DNA from: Castanea sativa
Taxonomy: Eukaryota > Streptophyta > Magnoliopsida > Fagales > Fagaceae
Direction of reading: 5' to 3'
Assembly (NCBI RefSeq): GCF_040712315.1
Contig: NC_134013.1
Span: 12,869,001-12,933,000 of the forward strand
DNA: 64,000 bases
Positions 24,053 to 35,430 of this stretch are shown piece after piece. A program made the position numbers and the translations under genes. The notes beneath the pieces are model-generated. The model saw only the letters and a program-made list of their open reading frames with translations, searched no databases and was not told the origin of the DNA. Each line of letters begins with the position of its first letter. Within the stretch, counting starts at the first letter, position 1.

Positions 24053-24802
24053 TGTGGGGAGTAAAAAGACCCTGATGGAGATATGGGCCTTTGGGCCGTG
24101 CTAAGGAAGGCCGACCTGCTCTTGAGTTTAGAACTTGTTAGTGCTACGGGTCGGCCCATACGCCGAGGATCCGAGGATCCAGCCGAGGGTGAATTTCTCT
24201 TCGGACGGACACCGGAGAACCCGGGACTTCATGATAAACGTTAGGCAATGACATGGTCAAAACCAATGGATAAAAGGGGTAAACCCTTGAATGTCCTAGA
24301 AGCACCGATGTTAGAGAAACACCAAGGATAAAGGCTGTCACCTCCACATTAAAGACCCTGCACCTACCACCCTGGCCGCATTAATGGGGAAGTGACACCT
24401 GAACAGTGGAAGGGAAATTTCTGGTTACTATTCAAAGGCACTGAGAAAAGAAATATCTAGGCTAAGGGGGAGTTAGGGCAACACGTGTACAGAGTATCAA
24501 AAAGAGGAGTATTTAAGGAGCAATTTAGAACAGAAATGGGGACCCCTTCTTTTGTAACCTAAGAGAAAGAGAAAAAAGAGAGAGAAATAATATAAGAACA
24601 GTTCTCGGCTTACGTCTGAGCAGGTTGACTTACAGTATTCCTTGTTGTTTTCAAGTGTTTACAATCTTTGGCTTGTCATTTAATCCTCAAACACTTCTAA
24701 CCTGGGTTTTAAGCCCACGCTCTACAAATCATATTGTTTAAGGCTCATTGGGCACCAAGCCAATAATCGTTTCTTGGGGCCAGGTGCAATTGTGCGCTTA
24801 CA
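24053..24802 (+). repeat. 5' LTR of the Tat gypsy element
   Basis: 750 bp, starting TGTGGGGAG and ending GCGCTTACA. It contains repeated 'cgaggatcc' words near 24161-24180 and a TATA-like 'gagtatttaaggag' at about 24507. Confidence 0.97.
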
Positions 24803-24803
24803 A

Positions 24804-24820
24804 TTGGCGCCGTCTGTGGG
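24804..24820 (+). other. Primer-binding site
   Basis: TTGGCGCCGTCTGTGGG begins one base after the LTR. It has the TGGCGCC start that pairs with a plant tRNA 3' end and is usual in this lineage. Confidence 0.8.
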
Positions 24821-24849
24821 AAATCTAGTCTAGAAGAGGCAGGGATACT

Positions 24850-26195
24850 ATGGCAGGCTTAGGTGCTCACCATGCTGAGTCACAGGGATCATAGCCGGAA
24901 GATCATTTTGAACGTCTTGAACATCGAAGGGATCGTGAGGGGAGTGTCCATACAGAATATCCAGGTGCTAGCCATATTCATGAAGGGGGTAGCACCACCC
25001 ACGACGAGGGTTCTAAATCCATGCAGAAGGAAATCAACCGTTTAAAGAGAAAGCTACGCCGCACCAAGCGTAGGTTTTCACCGTCCTCATCTAATTCTTC
25101 CTCAGAGGAGGATAGGGGAGCTGGCTACAGCTCAAGGTCGCGCTCTCCCACCAGTGCAACATCCTCCGGTGAGGAGGGCGACAAGCCAACTCGCAGACGT
25201 AAAAAGCCCCGTTCTAGGGGCTTAGGCAACGATGTTATGAGTAGGGCGTTGCACCAGCTCTCCAAATCTCCATTTGCACGGAGGATTGAGAAAGGAAGGC
25301 TTCCCAGAAGGTTTACCCAGCCCACTTTCACCATCTATAATGGCCGGACTGATCCGGTGGAGCATGTGAGTCACTTTAACCAGAGGATGGCGGTGCACTT
25401 TCACAACGAGACCCTGATGTGCAAAGTTTTCCCCTCTAGCCTGGGACCTGTTGCTATAAGGTGGTTCAACGGCCTTAAGTCGGGGTCTATAAGTTCGTTT
25501 GGGGAGCTTACTAGGGCATTCGCTTCACGGTTCATCACGTGTAGCAGAGTACCTCGGCCATTGGACTCGCTGTTATCCATGACCATGAGGGAAGGGGAGA
25601 CGTTGAAAGCATACTCCGATCATTACTAGGAGATGTTTAATGAAATAGATGGCGACTTTGATGAGGTGGCGCTTAATACCTTTAAGGTAGGCCTCCCTAC
25701 TGATCACGACCTGAGAAAGTCTTTGACTAAAAAGCCTATTCGCAGTGTACGTCGCCTCATGGACCGTATTGACGAGTATAAGAGAGTGGAGGAAGACCAA
25801 CAGCAAGGAAAGGGAAAGGAGAAGGTTATCCCGCAGGAGAGAAGGGATTTCAGGTCGGACAGATATCACAATAACAGGCCGAGAGAGATTACGTTGGACG
25901 ATCCGCCTCGCGGACTCGTGCCGTGAACACCGTATTCGGAACCAAGACATTCATGTTGGAGAAAGTTCGCAAGGAACCCTTCTTTAAATGGCACGATAAG
26001 ATGGCAGGAGACCTGCGAAGAGGAATCACAACCTCTTTTGCCGCAATTACCACGGATGTGGGCCACACTACCGAGAATTGTCGGACCACTTGGAACCATC
26101 CGGGGAGCGGCCTCGTCGTTGAGGGAAAGTTAAAGCGGCACTCGTGTCACCCCGGGCGGGGTCAGTCAAGTTGGCTCAAACAACTAGAGGAATAA
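24850..26195 (+). pseudogene. gag of the Tat gypsy element, with stops and frameshifts
   Basis: One frame opens at ATG 24850 (MAGLGAHHAES) and stops at 24892 (TAG). It continues in the same frame through an arginine/serine-rich stretch (about 25050-25230), then the capsid-like retrotransposon gag domain (PTFTIYNGRTDPVEHVSHFN, then FPSSLGPVAIRWFNGL and FGELTRAFASRFI). A second in-frame TAG lies at 25627-25629, where this family usually has Trp, so a TGG to TAG change is likely. A TGA lies at 25924. The C-terminal nucleocapsid part then moves through other frames (KEPFFKWHDKMAGDL), and a zinc-knuckle pattern is still visible as GHTTENCRT. Gag would package element RNA in cytoplasmic particles; this copy cannot make it intact. 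Confidence 0.92.
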
Positions 26196-26211
26196 TACAT
26201 CTCGGCCAGCA

Positions 26212-26856
26212 TTGGGAACAATTAATGTTATCTTCGCTGCCCCTGGCAAGACCGGCTCAGGTCCCACCAGGGTGATGGCGGTTTCCCATCCTCAGACCGA
26301 GGATGTGGGTCACAGGCCGAAGAGGTTGAAGGGCACTTTGCCCGTCTTAGATTTCTCCGAGGAGGATAAGGTAGGGACTATCCAGCCCCATGACGATGCT
26401 CTTGTGGTTACCCTCAGAATAGGGAACTATGACGTGAGAAGGGTAATGATAGATCAGGGCAGCGGTGCAGATATCATGTACCCTAATCTATTTAAGGGGT
26501 TAAGGTTGAAGTTGGAAGACCTTACTCCTTATGATTCGCCACTTATAAGCTTTGAAGGGAGAGCCGTTGTACCGAAGGGACAGATCCGTTTACCCGTTCA
26601 ATCCAGCTCAGAAACGGTTGAGGTGGACTTCATCGTGGTTGATGCGTACTCTCCATACACAGCCATCCTTGCCAGGCCTTGGCTGCATGCGCTTGGAGCC
26701 GTCTCCTCTACCTTACATGTTAAAGTTAAATTCCCCTCGGGGGAATGTGTTGAGGAAATCCTCGGCAGCCAATCGGTAGCCAGGCAGTGCATATCAGCTG
26801 CAGTACTGCATCAGACAGAAGCCGAGTCTTCGGCTTTGATCACCAAAGACTTATAG
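26212..26856 (+). pseudogene. Aspartic protease region of Tat pol
   Basis: An open segment of about 214 codons ending at two consecutive stops (26854 and 26857). It contains the retropepsin active-site region VMIDQGSGADIMYPNLF (about 26440-26490), in which the D-[T/S]-G triad reads D-Q-G-S as in other Tat elements. PYTAILARPWLHALGAV follows (about 26660-26700), the second conserved block. It would cleave the Gag-Pol precursor. The frame continues into the RT region after the two stops. Confidence 0.9.
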
Positions 26857-26883
26857 TAGTTAACGACTCCTGATTCATCTGGA

Positions 26884-27990
26884 ATGGTGACAGGAGATGA
26901 GACACATTGCGAGGGATTAGAGAAGTTTCCAGTGGCCGATGACCCAGAGAGATTCTTCCAAGTCGGTGTACTTTTGCCACACCAAGAGAAGATGGAGTTG
27001 TTAGAATTCTTGAAGGACAATGTTGATGTTTTTGCGTGGGATCCTTATGAAGCTCCAGGCGTCAATCCGAGCTTCATTTATCATCATTTAAATGTCAACC
27101 CAGCTATTGTACCGAGAAGGTAGCCACCTCGGCGCTCTTCCAGGGAACATTCCGAGGCTGTGAAAGAAGAGGTGCTTAAACTCAAGAGGGCTGGGGCTAT
27201 CAAAGAAGTTTTCTACCCCGAGTGGTTGGCCCATACAGTTGTCGTTAAAAAGAAAAATGGAACGTGGAGGGTATGTGTGGACTTTACTGATCTAAACAAG
27301 GCCTGCCCTAAAGATTCGTTCCCAATGCCACATATTGATCAACTGGTGGATGCCACTGTCGGACATCCTCGGATGAGTTTCTTGGACGCCCTCCAGGGTT
27401 ATCACCAGATTCCCTTGGCACTAGAGGATCAGGAGAAGACTGCCTTCATTACACCGACGGGGAATTACCATTATAAGGTCATGCCATTCGGTTTGAAGAA
27501 TGCTGGGGCTACCTATCAAAGGATGATGACCAGAATTTTCAAACAGCAAATGGGGAAAACCATTGAAGTATACGTTGACGATATGGTGGTGAAAAGCAAA
27601 ACAATACCCTCACATGTGAAAGATTTGGCCGACACTTTTCAAATACTGAGAAGGTACAAGTTGCGCCTCAACGCCTCAAAATGCTCTTTCGGCGTGGGGT
27701 CTGGAAAGTTCTTGGGATACATGATTACTCATAGAGGCATAGAGGTAAATCCGGTGCAGGTCAAGGCTATTCAGGACTTGCAGCCTCCTCGGAACCCAAA
27801 AGAAATTCAAAAGTTGACGGGAATGATTGCCGCTTTGAACAGGTTCATATCTCGGTCAGCTGACCGGTGTCGTCCCTTCTTCCAACTGTTGAATAAGTGG
27901 AAAGGGTTTCGATGGACCGAGGACTGCGAGTTAGCTTTTCAACGGCTCGCTAATATCTTTCTCGGCCACCCATTCTGTCTCGACCGGAGG
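26884..27990 (+). pseudogene. Reverse transcriptase region of Tat pol
   Basis: The segment has one in-frame stop (TAG at 27121) and is then open to about 27970, where a frameshift occurs. RT motifs in order: VVVKKKNGTWRVCVDFTDLN, then PMPHIDQLVD, MSFLDALQGYHQIPL, TPTGNYHYKVMPFGLKNAGA, the catalytic YVDDMVVKS (about 27571) and FLGYMITHRGIEVNP. The catalytic Asp pair is intact. It would copy element RNA into DNA. It follows the protease in the same frame, as expected of a single polyprotein. Confidence 0.95.
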
Positions 27991-28001
27991 CACATGAGAT
28001 T

Positions 28002-28280
28002 TTGTTTGCTTATCTGGCAGTGGCCATCCACGCGGTCAGCCTGGTCCTGATAAGAGATGATAACGGGGTGCAAAGACAGGTATATTACGTTAGTAAATCT
28101 TTGGGTGATGCCGAGGTGCGTTATCAACCCTTGGAGAAAGCGCTCCTGGCCGTGGTTCATGCCACGCGAAAGCTTCCCCATTATTTTCAGTCTCACACAG
28201 TGGTTGTTCTGACCCAATTGCCCCTCAAGGCAGTGCTGCGTAGCGCTGACTACTCAGGAAGGATAGCAAAGTGAGGGACC
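28002..28280 (+). pseudogene. First RNase H of Tat pol
   Basis: In a new frame after the break near 27970: FAYLAVAIHAVSLVLIRDDN, then VYYVSKSLGDAEVRYQPLEK (about 28080-28140). Stops at TGA 28272-28274, where the family usually has Trp, and continues in frame into the second RNase H. It would remove RNA from RNA:DNA hybrids. Confidence 0.88.
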
Positions 28281-28283
28281 ATC

Positions 28284-29000
28284 TTGGGGGCTTTTGATGT
28301 TAAATACAAGCCTCGCACCTTGGTGAAGGGCCAGGTCCTCGCTGACTTTGTGGCAGAATTTGCCGAGCCATTACTGGAAGAAACTCTAAAAGAAGCACAC
28401 ATGGATGAAAAATCAGTTGGTGTGATTACAGCTGCCATGCCTCCGATTTGGAAAGTATATGTGGATGGGGCGGCTAATCAGAGAGGATCTGGTGTTGGAC
28501 TTGTTCTAACGTCCCCAGAGGGAATTGTCTTCAAAAAATCTTTGAGATTGGTGTTCTCAGCTACTAACAATGAGGCCGAATACGAAGCGATCTTGGTAGG
28601 CATGAAAATGGTGCATAGAATGGGTGGAAAGGAAATCCATATCTTCTCGGATTCTCAACTGGTGGTCGGCCAGGTCACGGGAACCATGGAGGCTAGAGAT
28701 CCAAGGATGCAGGAATATTTGGCCCAGATTAAGTGCCAGCAAACTGAATTTGACTCCTTCGCCTTAACTCATATCTCTCGGAGCGGAAACACCCATGCAG
28801 ACTCCTTAGCCACGCTGGCAACGTCCTTGGCTCAAGGTTTACCTAGGATTATCCTCGTTGAGGATTTACTAGAACCCTCTCTTGTCATTACCAACGCGCC
28901 TCGTATCCATCTAATAAGGCCTGGACCTAGTTGGATCGACCCGGTCGTATCTTTTCTTAGGGATGATGTCCTTCCCGAGGACAAATCGAAGCAGAGATAA
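28284..29000 (+). pseudogene. Second, archaeal-type RNase H (aRNH) of Tat pol
   Basis: A type I RNase H of the kind plants and archaea share, with the catalytic contexts WKVYVDGAANQRGSGVGLVL (D), NNEAEYEAILVGM (E), IFSDSQLVVGQV (D) and HADSLATLA (D). All four acidic positions are present. Presence between RNH and integrase defines the Tat lineage. The segment ends with a stop at 28998-29000; downstream the frame is scrambled. Confidence 0.93.
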
Positions 29001-29009
29001 GATACGCCG

Positions 29010-30031
29010 AAAGGCGCCACGTTTCCGGTTGTCCGAGGACCAAAAACCTGTACAAACGATCCTTTTCAGACCGTACTTGTTGTGTGTACACCCCCGATTC
29101 AACGGAGGGGCTTCTAGAAGAAGTGCATGAAAGGATGTGTGGCGGGGACACTGGGGGAAGATCCTAAGCCCACGAGCTCGACTGGGGTTATTGGTGGCCC
29201 AATATGCAAAGAGAGGCCCAAGACTATGCCAGGAAATGTGATCAGTGTCAGAGGTTTGCTCCTAATATTCATCAACCTTGAGGAGTTCTTAATCCCCTTT
29301 CCAGTCCTTGGCCCTTCGCACAGTGGGGACTAGAAATAGTTGGGCTATTTCCGAGGGCGACAAGCAATAAAAGATGGCTTCTCGTGGGAACAGACTATTT
29401 CGCTAAATGGGTTGAGGCCGAGCCCTTAGCAAATATAAGAGATATTGACTCCAAGAATTTTGTCTGGAAAAACATCGTTACCAGATTCGGTATACCACAC
29501 ACACTCATCTCAGACAATGGTGTTCAGTTCGACTGTAAGGCTTTTAGGAAGTATTGTGGTGACATGGGTATCATAAATAGGTATTCCACCCCGGCTTATC
29601 CTCGAGGAAATGGGCAAGCCGAGGCCGTTAACAAAGTCATTGTCAGTGGGCTGAAGAAAAGGTTGGATGATGCGAAAGGCAGATGGGTAGAAGAGCTCCC
29701 TCATGTTCTGTGGACGTATCGGACCACACCGCGCAGGTCCACTGGAGAAACTCCATTCTCTATGACTTATGGAACCGAGGCGGTGATACCTCTGGAATCT
29801 GGCTTTCCCACCCTAAAGACCAACTCCTTTAGCCCGGAGAATAACAATGGACTCCTGGAAAAAGGCCTAGATTTGCTTGAGGAACGGCGCGAGGCAGCAA
29901 TGGTCCAAATGGCTTATTATCAACAGAAGCTAAAACGGGGATACGACGCCCACGCGAGGCTAATGCCACTTGCACCTGGTGATCTCGTACTAAGAAAAGT
30001 TATGGCCACCTCTAAGAACCCACTGGGGTAA
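29010..30031 (+). pseudogene. Integrase of Tat pol
   Basis: The N-terminal zinc-binding part (about 29060-29290) survives only as pieces in several frames. The catalytic core is open from 29384: GTDYFAKWVEAEPL, then LISDNGVQFD (second Asp, about 29513) and PRGNGQAEAVNKVI (Glu, about 29610). The first core Asp falls in the block before 29384 (in GTDYF or just upstream). A C-terminal region follows with ETPFSMTYGTEAVIPLE and PLAPGDLVLRKV. Stops at 30029. It would insert the DNA copy into chromosomes. Confidence 0.93.
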
Positions 30032-30227
30032 ATTAGGACCCAACTGGGAAGGCCCCTATCGCATTATTTTCAAATGAGGCATAGGGTCCTACTTCGGCTA
30101 GCCGACCTAGATGAAAGAATCGTGCCCCGCCCATGGAATGTAAATAATCTTAGAAGATATTATTATTAATAAAATGTGCTTTTATCGTTGAACATTTCAA
30201 AGTTATGACTACCTCGACGCATGAAGT

Positions 30228-31870
30228 TACTCGTTCTTAAGAATCAAACAAACTTGGTTAAGTGCAGGTCCGGACCACAAACCTCGTGGAAATTGATATC
30301 TTGTCATTTGTTAAACAGAACCTTAGTTATGCCAAGGTCTTCGGACCTTACTTTGGGAAAATTAACATTTGAAGTTACCGATCTTAAGAATCAAACAAAC
30401 TTGGTTAAGTGCGGTCCTCGGACCACAAACCTCGTGGAAATTGATGTCTTGTCATTTGTTAAACAGAACCTTAGTTATGCCGGGTCTTCGGACCTCCTAC
30501 TTTGGGGAAATTAACATTTGAAGTTACCGTTCTTAAGAATCAAACAAACTTGGTTAAGTGCACCAGGACCACAAACCTCGTGGAAATTGATGTCTTGTCA
30601 TTTGTTAAAACGGTAACCTTAGTTATGCCGGGTCTTCGGACCTCCTACTTTGGGGAAATTAACATTTGAAGTTCCTACCGATCTTAAGAATCAAACGTAA
30701 ACTTGGTTAAGTACGGTCCTCGGACCACAAACCTCGTGGAAATTGATGTCTTGTCATTTGTTAAACAAACCTTAGTTATGCCGGTCTTCGGACCTCCTAC
30801 TTTGGGGAAATTAACATTTGAAGTTACTGATCTTAATAATCAAAAATAAACTTGGTTAAGTGAAGTCCTCGGACCACAAACCTCGTAGAAATTGATGTCT
30901 TGTAATTTGTTAAACGAAACATTAGTTATGCGGGTCTCTGACCTCCTACTTTGGAAATTAACATTTGAAGTTACCGATCTTAAGAATCAAACAGAAACTT
31001 GGTTAAGTGCAGTCCGGACCACAAACCTCGTGAAAATTGATGTCTTGTCATTTGTTAAACGAACCTTAGTTATGCGGGTCTTCGGACCTTCTACTTTGGG
31101 GAAATTAACATTTGAAGTTACCGATCTTAAGAATCAAACGAAACTTGGTTAAGTGCAGTCCCCGACCACAAACCTCGTGGAAATTGATGTCTTGTCATTT
31201 GTTAAACGAACCTTAGTTATGCGGGTCTTCGGACCTCCTACTTTGGGGAAATTAACATTTGAAGTTACTGATCTTAAGAATCAAACAAACTTGGTTAAGT
31301 GCAGTCCGGACCACAAACCTCGTGGAAATTGATGTCTTGTCATTTGTTAAACGGGAACCTTAGTTATGCGGGTCTTCGGACCTTCTACTTTGGGGAAATT
31401 AACATTTGAAGTTACTGTTCTTAAGAATCAAACAGAAACTTGGATAAGTGCAGTCTTCGGACCACAAACCTTATGGAAATTGATGTCTTGTCATTTGTTA
31501 AACAGAACCTTAGTTATGCCGGGTCTTCGGACCTTCTACTTTGGGGAAATTAACATTTGAAGTTACTGTTCTTAAGAATCAAACAGAAACTTGGTTAAGT
31601 GCAGTCTTCGGACCACAAACCTTGTGGAAATTGATGTCTTGTCATTTGTTAAACAGAACCTTAGTTATGCTGGGTCTTCGGACCTCCTACTTTGGGGAGA
31701 TTAACATTTGAAGTTACTGATCTTAAGAATCAAACAGAAACTTGGTTAAGTGCAGTCCTCGGACCACAAACCTTGTGGAAATTGATGTCTTGTCATTTGT
31801 TAAACAGAACCTTGGTTACGCTGGGTCCTTGGACCTCCTACTTTGGACAAATTGACATTTAAACTTATTG
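30228..31870 (+). repeat. Tandem array of about twelve 147-150 bp units
   Basis: Each unit contains 'ttaagaatcaaac', 'aaacttggttaagtgc', 'cggaccacaaacctcgtgga', 'gatgtcttgtcatttgtt', 'ccttagttatgc', 'gtcttcggacct' and 'ctactttggggaaattaaca'. Unit starts lie near 30234, 30381, 30530, 30681, 30830, 30977, 31126, 31272, 31419, 31570 and 31718, with a decayed copy from 31868 to about 32060. Small indels of 1-4 bases separate the units. The array lies between integrase and the antisense gene. Open frames across it are an artefact of the periodicity. Confidence 0.95.
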
Positions 31871-32612
31871 ATCTTAAGAACCAATGGGAAATTGTTTAAG
31901 TCTTGTCCTTGGACCATAAACTTGATTAAAGTTATTGCGCCTGGAAATTAGTGCCTTGCTGGTCATTAATTCGGATCTGAAGTTTTATATCTTTAAGTGT
32001 TAAGTAAATTTGTGTAAGGAATGGTCCTCGGACCTTACATCCTACTAGAAACGGTGCTATACATTACAAGGGTTTGATCGTTATATGAGGTATTTTCTTC
32101 TTTTTAATCAAGGCATTGTTTAAGTATCTCAAACATGTCACCTTCTGTTAAGTCTTTAATAACATGCGCATGATTATGTGGAAGTTATGATTGTGCAATC
32201 CTGAAGTTAGATTTGTTTACTCTAAGAAACTTTTGCTATGTATTAATGGGAAATTTTTGCGATAAGTATAAAAAGAATAAAGTAAAAACAGATGCAACAC
32301 GAGTGAAAATCAAATAAAGTTGTTCTTCATTAATCATTTGGACATGCATTACATATAAAGGTTGAACATGGAGAAAGAGAAGCCCTAAGCTAGGTCCTAA
32401 GCTTTTGGAGGAGGATCTTGCTGAGAAGTGCTGGTTCCCTCTGTCTCTTTCAACTCCAAACTTCAAAGTGGAGTCAGGACTTGCTTTCCTTTGTCTACCG
32501 TCTTCGTTGGAAGGACGTTGGGTTCCACCGTCTCGGCTCAAATCCTTCTCTCGCATCCCCTCCTCCTTCCTTCTCTTTGTTGGAACCTCGAAGGTTCTCG
32601 TAGGATCCGGAA

Positions 32613-34920
32613 TCAGCGAGGACCATCGAAGGCGGCAGAGGAGAGTCGACTCGGGGGTAGGAGTAGCGACGGAGCCTCTTCAATCTCCTGTATCTCCAGG
32701 GGAAGCCAAACGTTCTCGGACTTCCTCAGATTCGAGGATAGAGGAACTCCAGCTACGTTTAGGGCTTCCCCCCAGAATTTCTGACAGTATTCCCGGCACA
32801 AAGCCGCGAAGGCCTCTGTCAGCTGCTCCTCGGTGGTTGCTACCCCTTCCTCGTAGCTTGTCTGCTTGGCAGCCTGTAGAGAGCGTTGGAATGAGCTGGC
32901 TTCTTCTTTCATTAGCGCAAGCTCCTTTTCCAAATCCGAGCGTTCCCTTTGGGCTCGGGAGAGCTCATCATCTTTTTCGCGAAGGAGTTTGCGCTGCCCT
33001 TCTATTTGGGTCTTCATGGTCTTCAGACTAGCCTCGGCTCCATTCTTCTCTGTCTTTAGAGCAGCCACCTCAGAGATAAGCTTATCGTTCTCAGCAAGGG
33101 CTGTGCCCAAGGACTTCTCAGTCTCCATCCTAATCTCCAACTCAGTTCGGGCCTTCTTCCGAGTGTCTTCTATGAACTTCTCGGCTACAAAGACCTCCTG
33201 GATGGCCTGTAACAAAGTACAATGGAATTAGAAGTAGTAAAAAACTTATGAATATTGTTAAAAGTGGAATCTTCCTAAGAAGGGGGAAACTTACCAGTGC
33301 TAGATCCCTTTTTAAAGAAAGGAATAGTTGTGGCTGGCTCATTTTTTCCAAGGTCTCCATATCCTTGGGCAGCAGAAGAGGGCGCTCCAACACTTCGGCC
33401 AAGTGGTGGGCATAGCCTTGTTGAACCGCCCTTATACTGGATTGGCAGGAGATGGGTGCGCCGTCCAGTCTTAGGTCGGGGGACCAGGTGGTCGGTGCTC
33501 GGCGCACTTCGGCCTCATCCCTTATCTCCCCGCTTTCAACTGAGCGGGCCCTACCCTTGCCTTTATCCGGCTTCCCGCCGAACCGTGGGGGTTGTTGTCG
33601 TGGTTTTTTGGGGTCCCGTCGATCGTCCCTCGGTATCCCCCTTCTTCTTGGGATCCTCGGCTGGAAGTTTTGGCTCGTGGAGGAGGGGGAGGTGGCAAAG
33701 ATGGGGGAACTTGGGATGCCCCCGTCTTCTTCCCGCGACCTTTGCACCTCTCTTGGTTAGGAGATCCCGCATCCTATCCATATCTTCCTCGGATCCGTCT
33801 TCTCGGGCAACCATGAACCCCTGCAATTCCGGAGGCCTCGTGGCTTCTTCCTCGTCGAAAGTACGACGAACCGAGTCCCGAGGTCTTCCTGTCTTCAAGT
33901 TGGAATTGATCTATCTCTTCCTCTAGTGTATGCGAGGAAGACACCCGCTTTACGGAACAACAAGCCGCCTCGAGAATGCACGGCGAGGGGGTGGCCGCAA
34001 TGGGCTGTCCGTATAAAACGGTGTCGTGGGCGTCGTGAGATCGTGGTCGTCCAAAAGTGGGGCCGGGCCTACGTTTATCTTCCTTCGCCTTCGGTCACGG
34101 CTACTATGGCGTTTTCATCTCCCGGAAGTCCGAGGAGATGGGAGTGTATCCTAAGATCGATGAGCCGCTGCGAGTTGTAGGTCCTCGCCGACAAACACCT
34201 CGGAGCGCAAGACGGCTAAGATCCGCAACGTTGCAGTGGCGTAGGCGTGGGCGCACGTGTCGCTTATCTGCAAGGGAAGACACCAAATCAAACGAATATG
34301 GTCAGATTCATACAATACATGATAAACCTAACTAAACATGAATGCATGTGAATGCGTATTTTTTGTGAGTATTAGAGGAGTTTATGCGGGGGGGAAGGCT
34401 AATCCTAAGGTGTCGCACCCGGATCTCCCCACTCAACCGGGCAATGGAGGCCGTCGTGCCGGCTCCCGTAGACGATCAGGTAGTCATCCTTCATGCCTTT
34501 GTTGGATTTGGGCAGACAGGAGATTAGCCTAACGACACTGGAGCGAGACTTATTTTAATAACCTAGTTTGGAATGTTTATGGGACTCGTACAGAAATACA
34601 ACATCGTGCCAGGTGTGTTTTAAACCCATCGGCTCTTTTTTAGCATCGACACTACCCAAAACTCTAAAAACGTTTGGGAGGCATTGATCGGGACACAACC
34701 GGTGGTTGCGAAGGTACTCCCTAGTTACAGGCCTCATTGGGAGGGTCATCCCACCCTCTAGGAAGGCTATCATTGGGATGATAACCTCTCCCTCCTTTCT
34801 AGAACCGGCCACGGCTTCTGCCGGGCAATATTTCAAACCTACATCGCCGGGAATGTGATACTTGGCTCTGAAGCCTTCCATTCCAGCGGCGGTATCAACT
34901 AGACACTTAAACCTACCCAT
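32613..34920 (-). pseudogene. Antisense spliced gene of the Tat element (decayed copy)
   Basis: Three minus-strand exons can be read. Exon 1 (34920-34419) starts MGRFKCLVDTAAGMEGFRAK and contains EGEVIIPMIAFLEGGMTLPM; it has one internal stop near 34556 and then VVRLISCLPKSNKGMKDDYL. Exon 2 (34267-33295) follows an acceptor 'cccttgcag' and opens DKRHVRPRL; its later proline- and charge-rich part is broken by frameshifts. Exon 3 (33206-32613) follows an 88 base intron with GTAAGT donor and TTACAG acceptor in matching phase, and encodes a long coiled coil (LISEVAALKTEKNGAEASLK). I recognise the product only as an uncharacterised plant protein family seen as antisense ORFs of Tat-type elements. 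No function is assigned; a structural or regulatory role is a guess. Some Tat elements, such as maize Grande, are known to carry an antisense gene. Confidence 0.8.
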
Positions 34921-35430
34921 CAGAAAAGAACGAAAGGCTAAACTCTAAAGGGGAGAATGTCTACAAGGACAGCCAAGGACTATATCCGAGGAGAAAAAGT
35001 TAAAGAGAGAGAGAGAGCAAGAACTTACAAAGATAAAGGTGTGCAAATTTCCACGGTTTTCTGCAGGTAAAGTATGATTGCTGATGTTTTGATGGGATTA
35101 GCCCCTGGGAAATTAAATGAAGGCGCAGGTTCCCGAAGCGTCACGATGTGCGGAAGAGCGGCCTCGAAATTATGTTTATCCCGCCCAAATTTTCGTGGAG
35201 TAACGAGGACCGTTGGATACCCATCTCGCCGTTGAACGTGGAAGACAAAGTGTGGCTTACAGTCATAAATGCGCGCGTTTTTGAAAATAAAACCGCCAGG
35301 TGGCATCTTCTGGGACGGGAAACGATTTCTGCACGTGTAATCACTCACAAAGTGTGTAGAGTAGGTTCTCGTCAGATCAAAACCCTATTTTTCTCCTCGG
35401 ACGTTGAAAATTAGTGTTTTGAGGGGCTAT
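34921..35430 (-). promoter_or_regulatory. Presumed leader and promoter of the antisense gene; PPT at its end
   Basis: The minus-strand region upstream of the exon 1 ATG is AG/CT-rich (a GA run at 35006-35018), and an in-frame stop lies shortly before the ATG. A 107-codon minus-strand open frame (35348-35025) overlaps it but shows no motif. On the plus strand the sequence ending 'tgttttgaggggctat' just before the 3' LTR is the polypurine tract. No TATA box was identified. Confidence 0.4.

Noticed and set aside
30221..31560. Several 64-97 codon open frames
   Set aside because: They are products of the tandem array's periodicity and are not conserved between units because of 1-4 base indels.
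32405..33031. 208-codon plus-strand open frame in the Tat element
   Set aside because: It is the complement of the antisense coiled-coil exon, which has family-like composition and splice sites; the plus frame is a shadow.
33297..33926. 209-codon plus-strand open frame rich in Pro, Ser and Arg
   Set aside because: Overlaps antisense exon 2, whose GC-rich codons leave the other strand open by chance.
35025..35348. 107-codon minus-strand open frame upstream of the antisense gene
   Set aside because: Considered as a first exon, but it has no motif and no clear donor joining it to MGRFKCLVD; kept as possible leader only.
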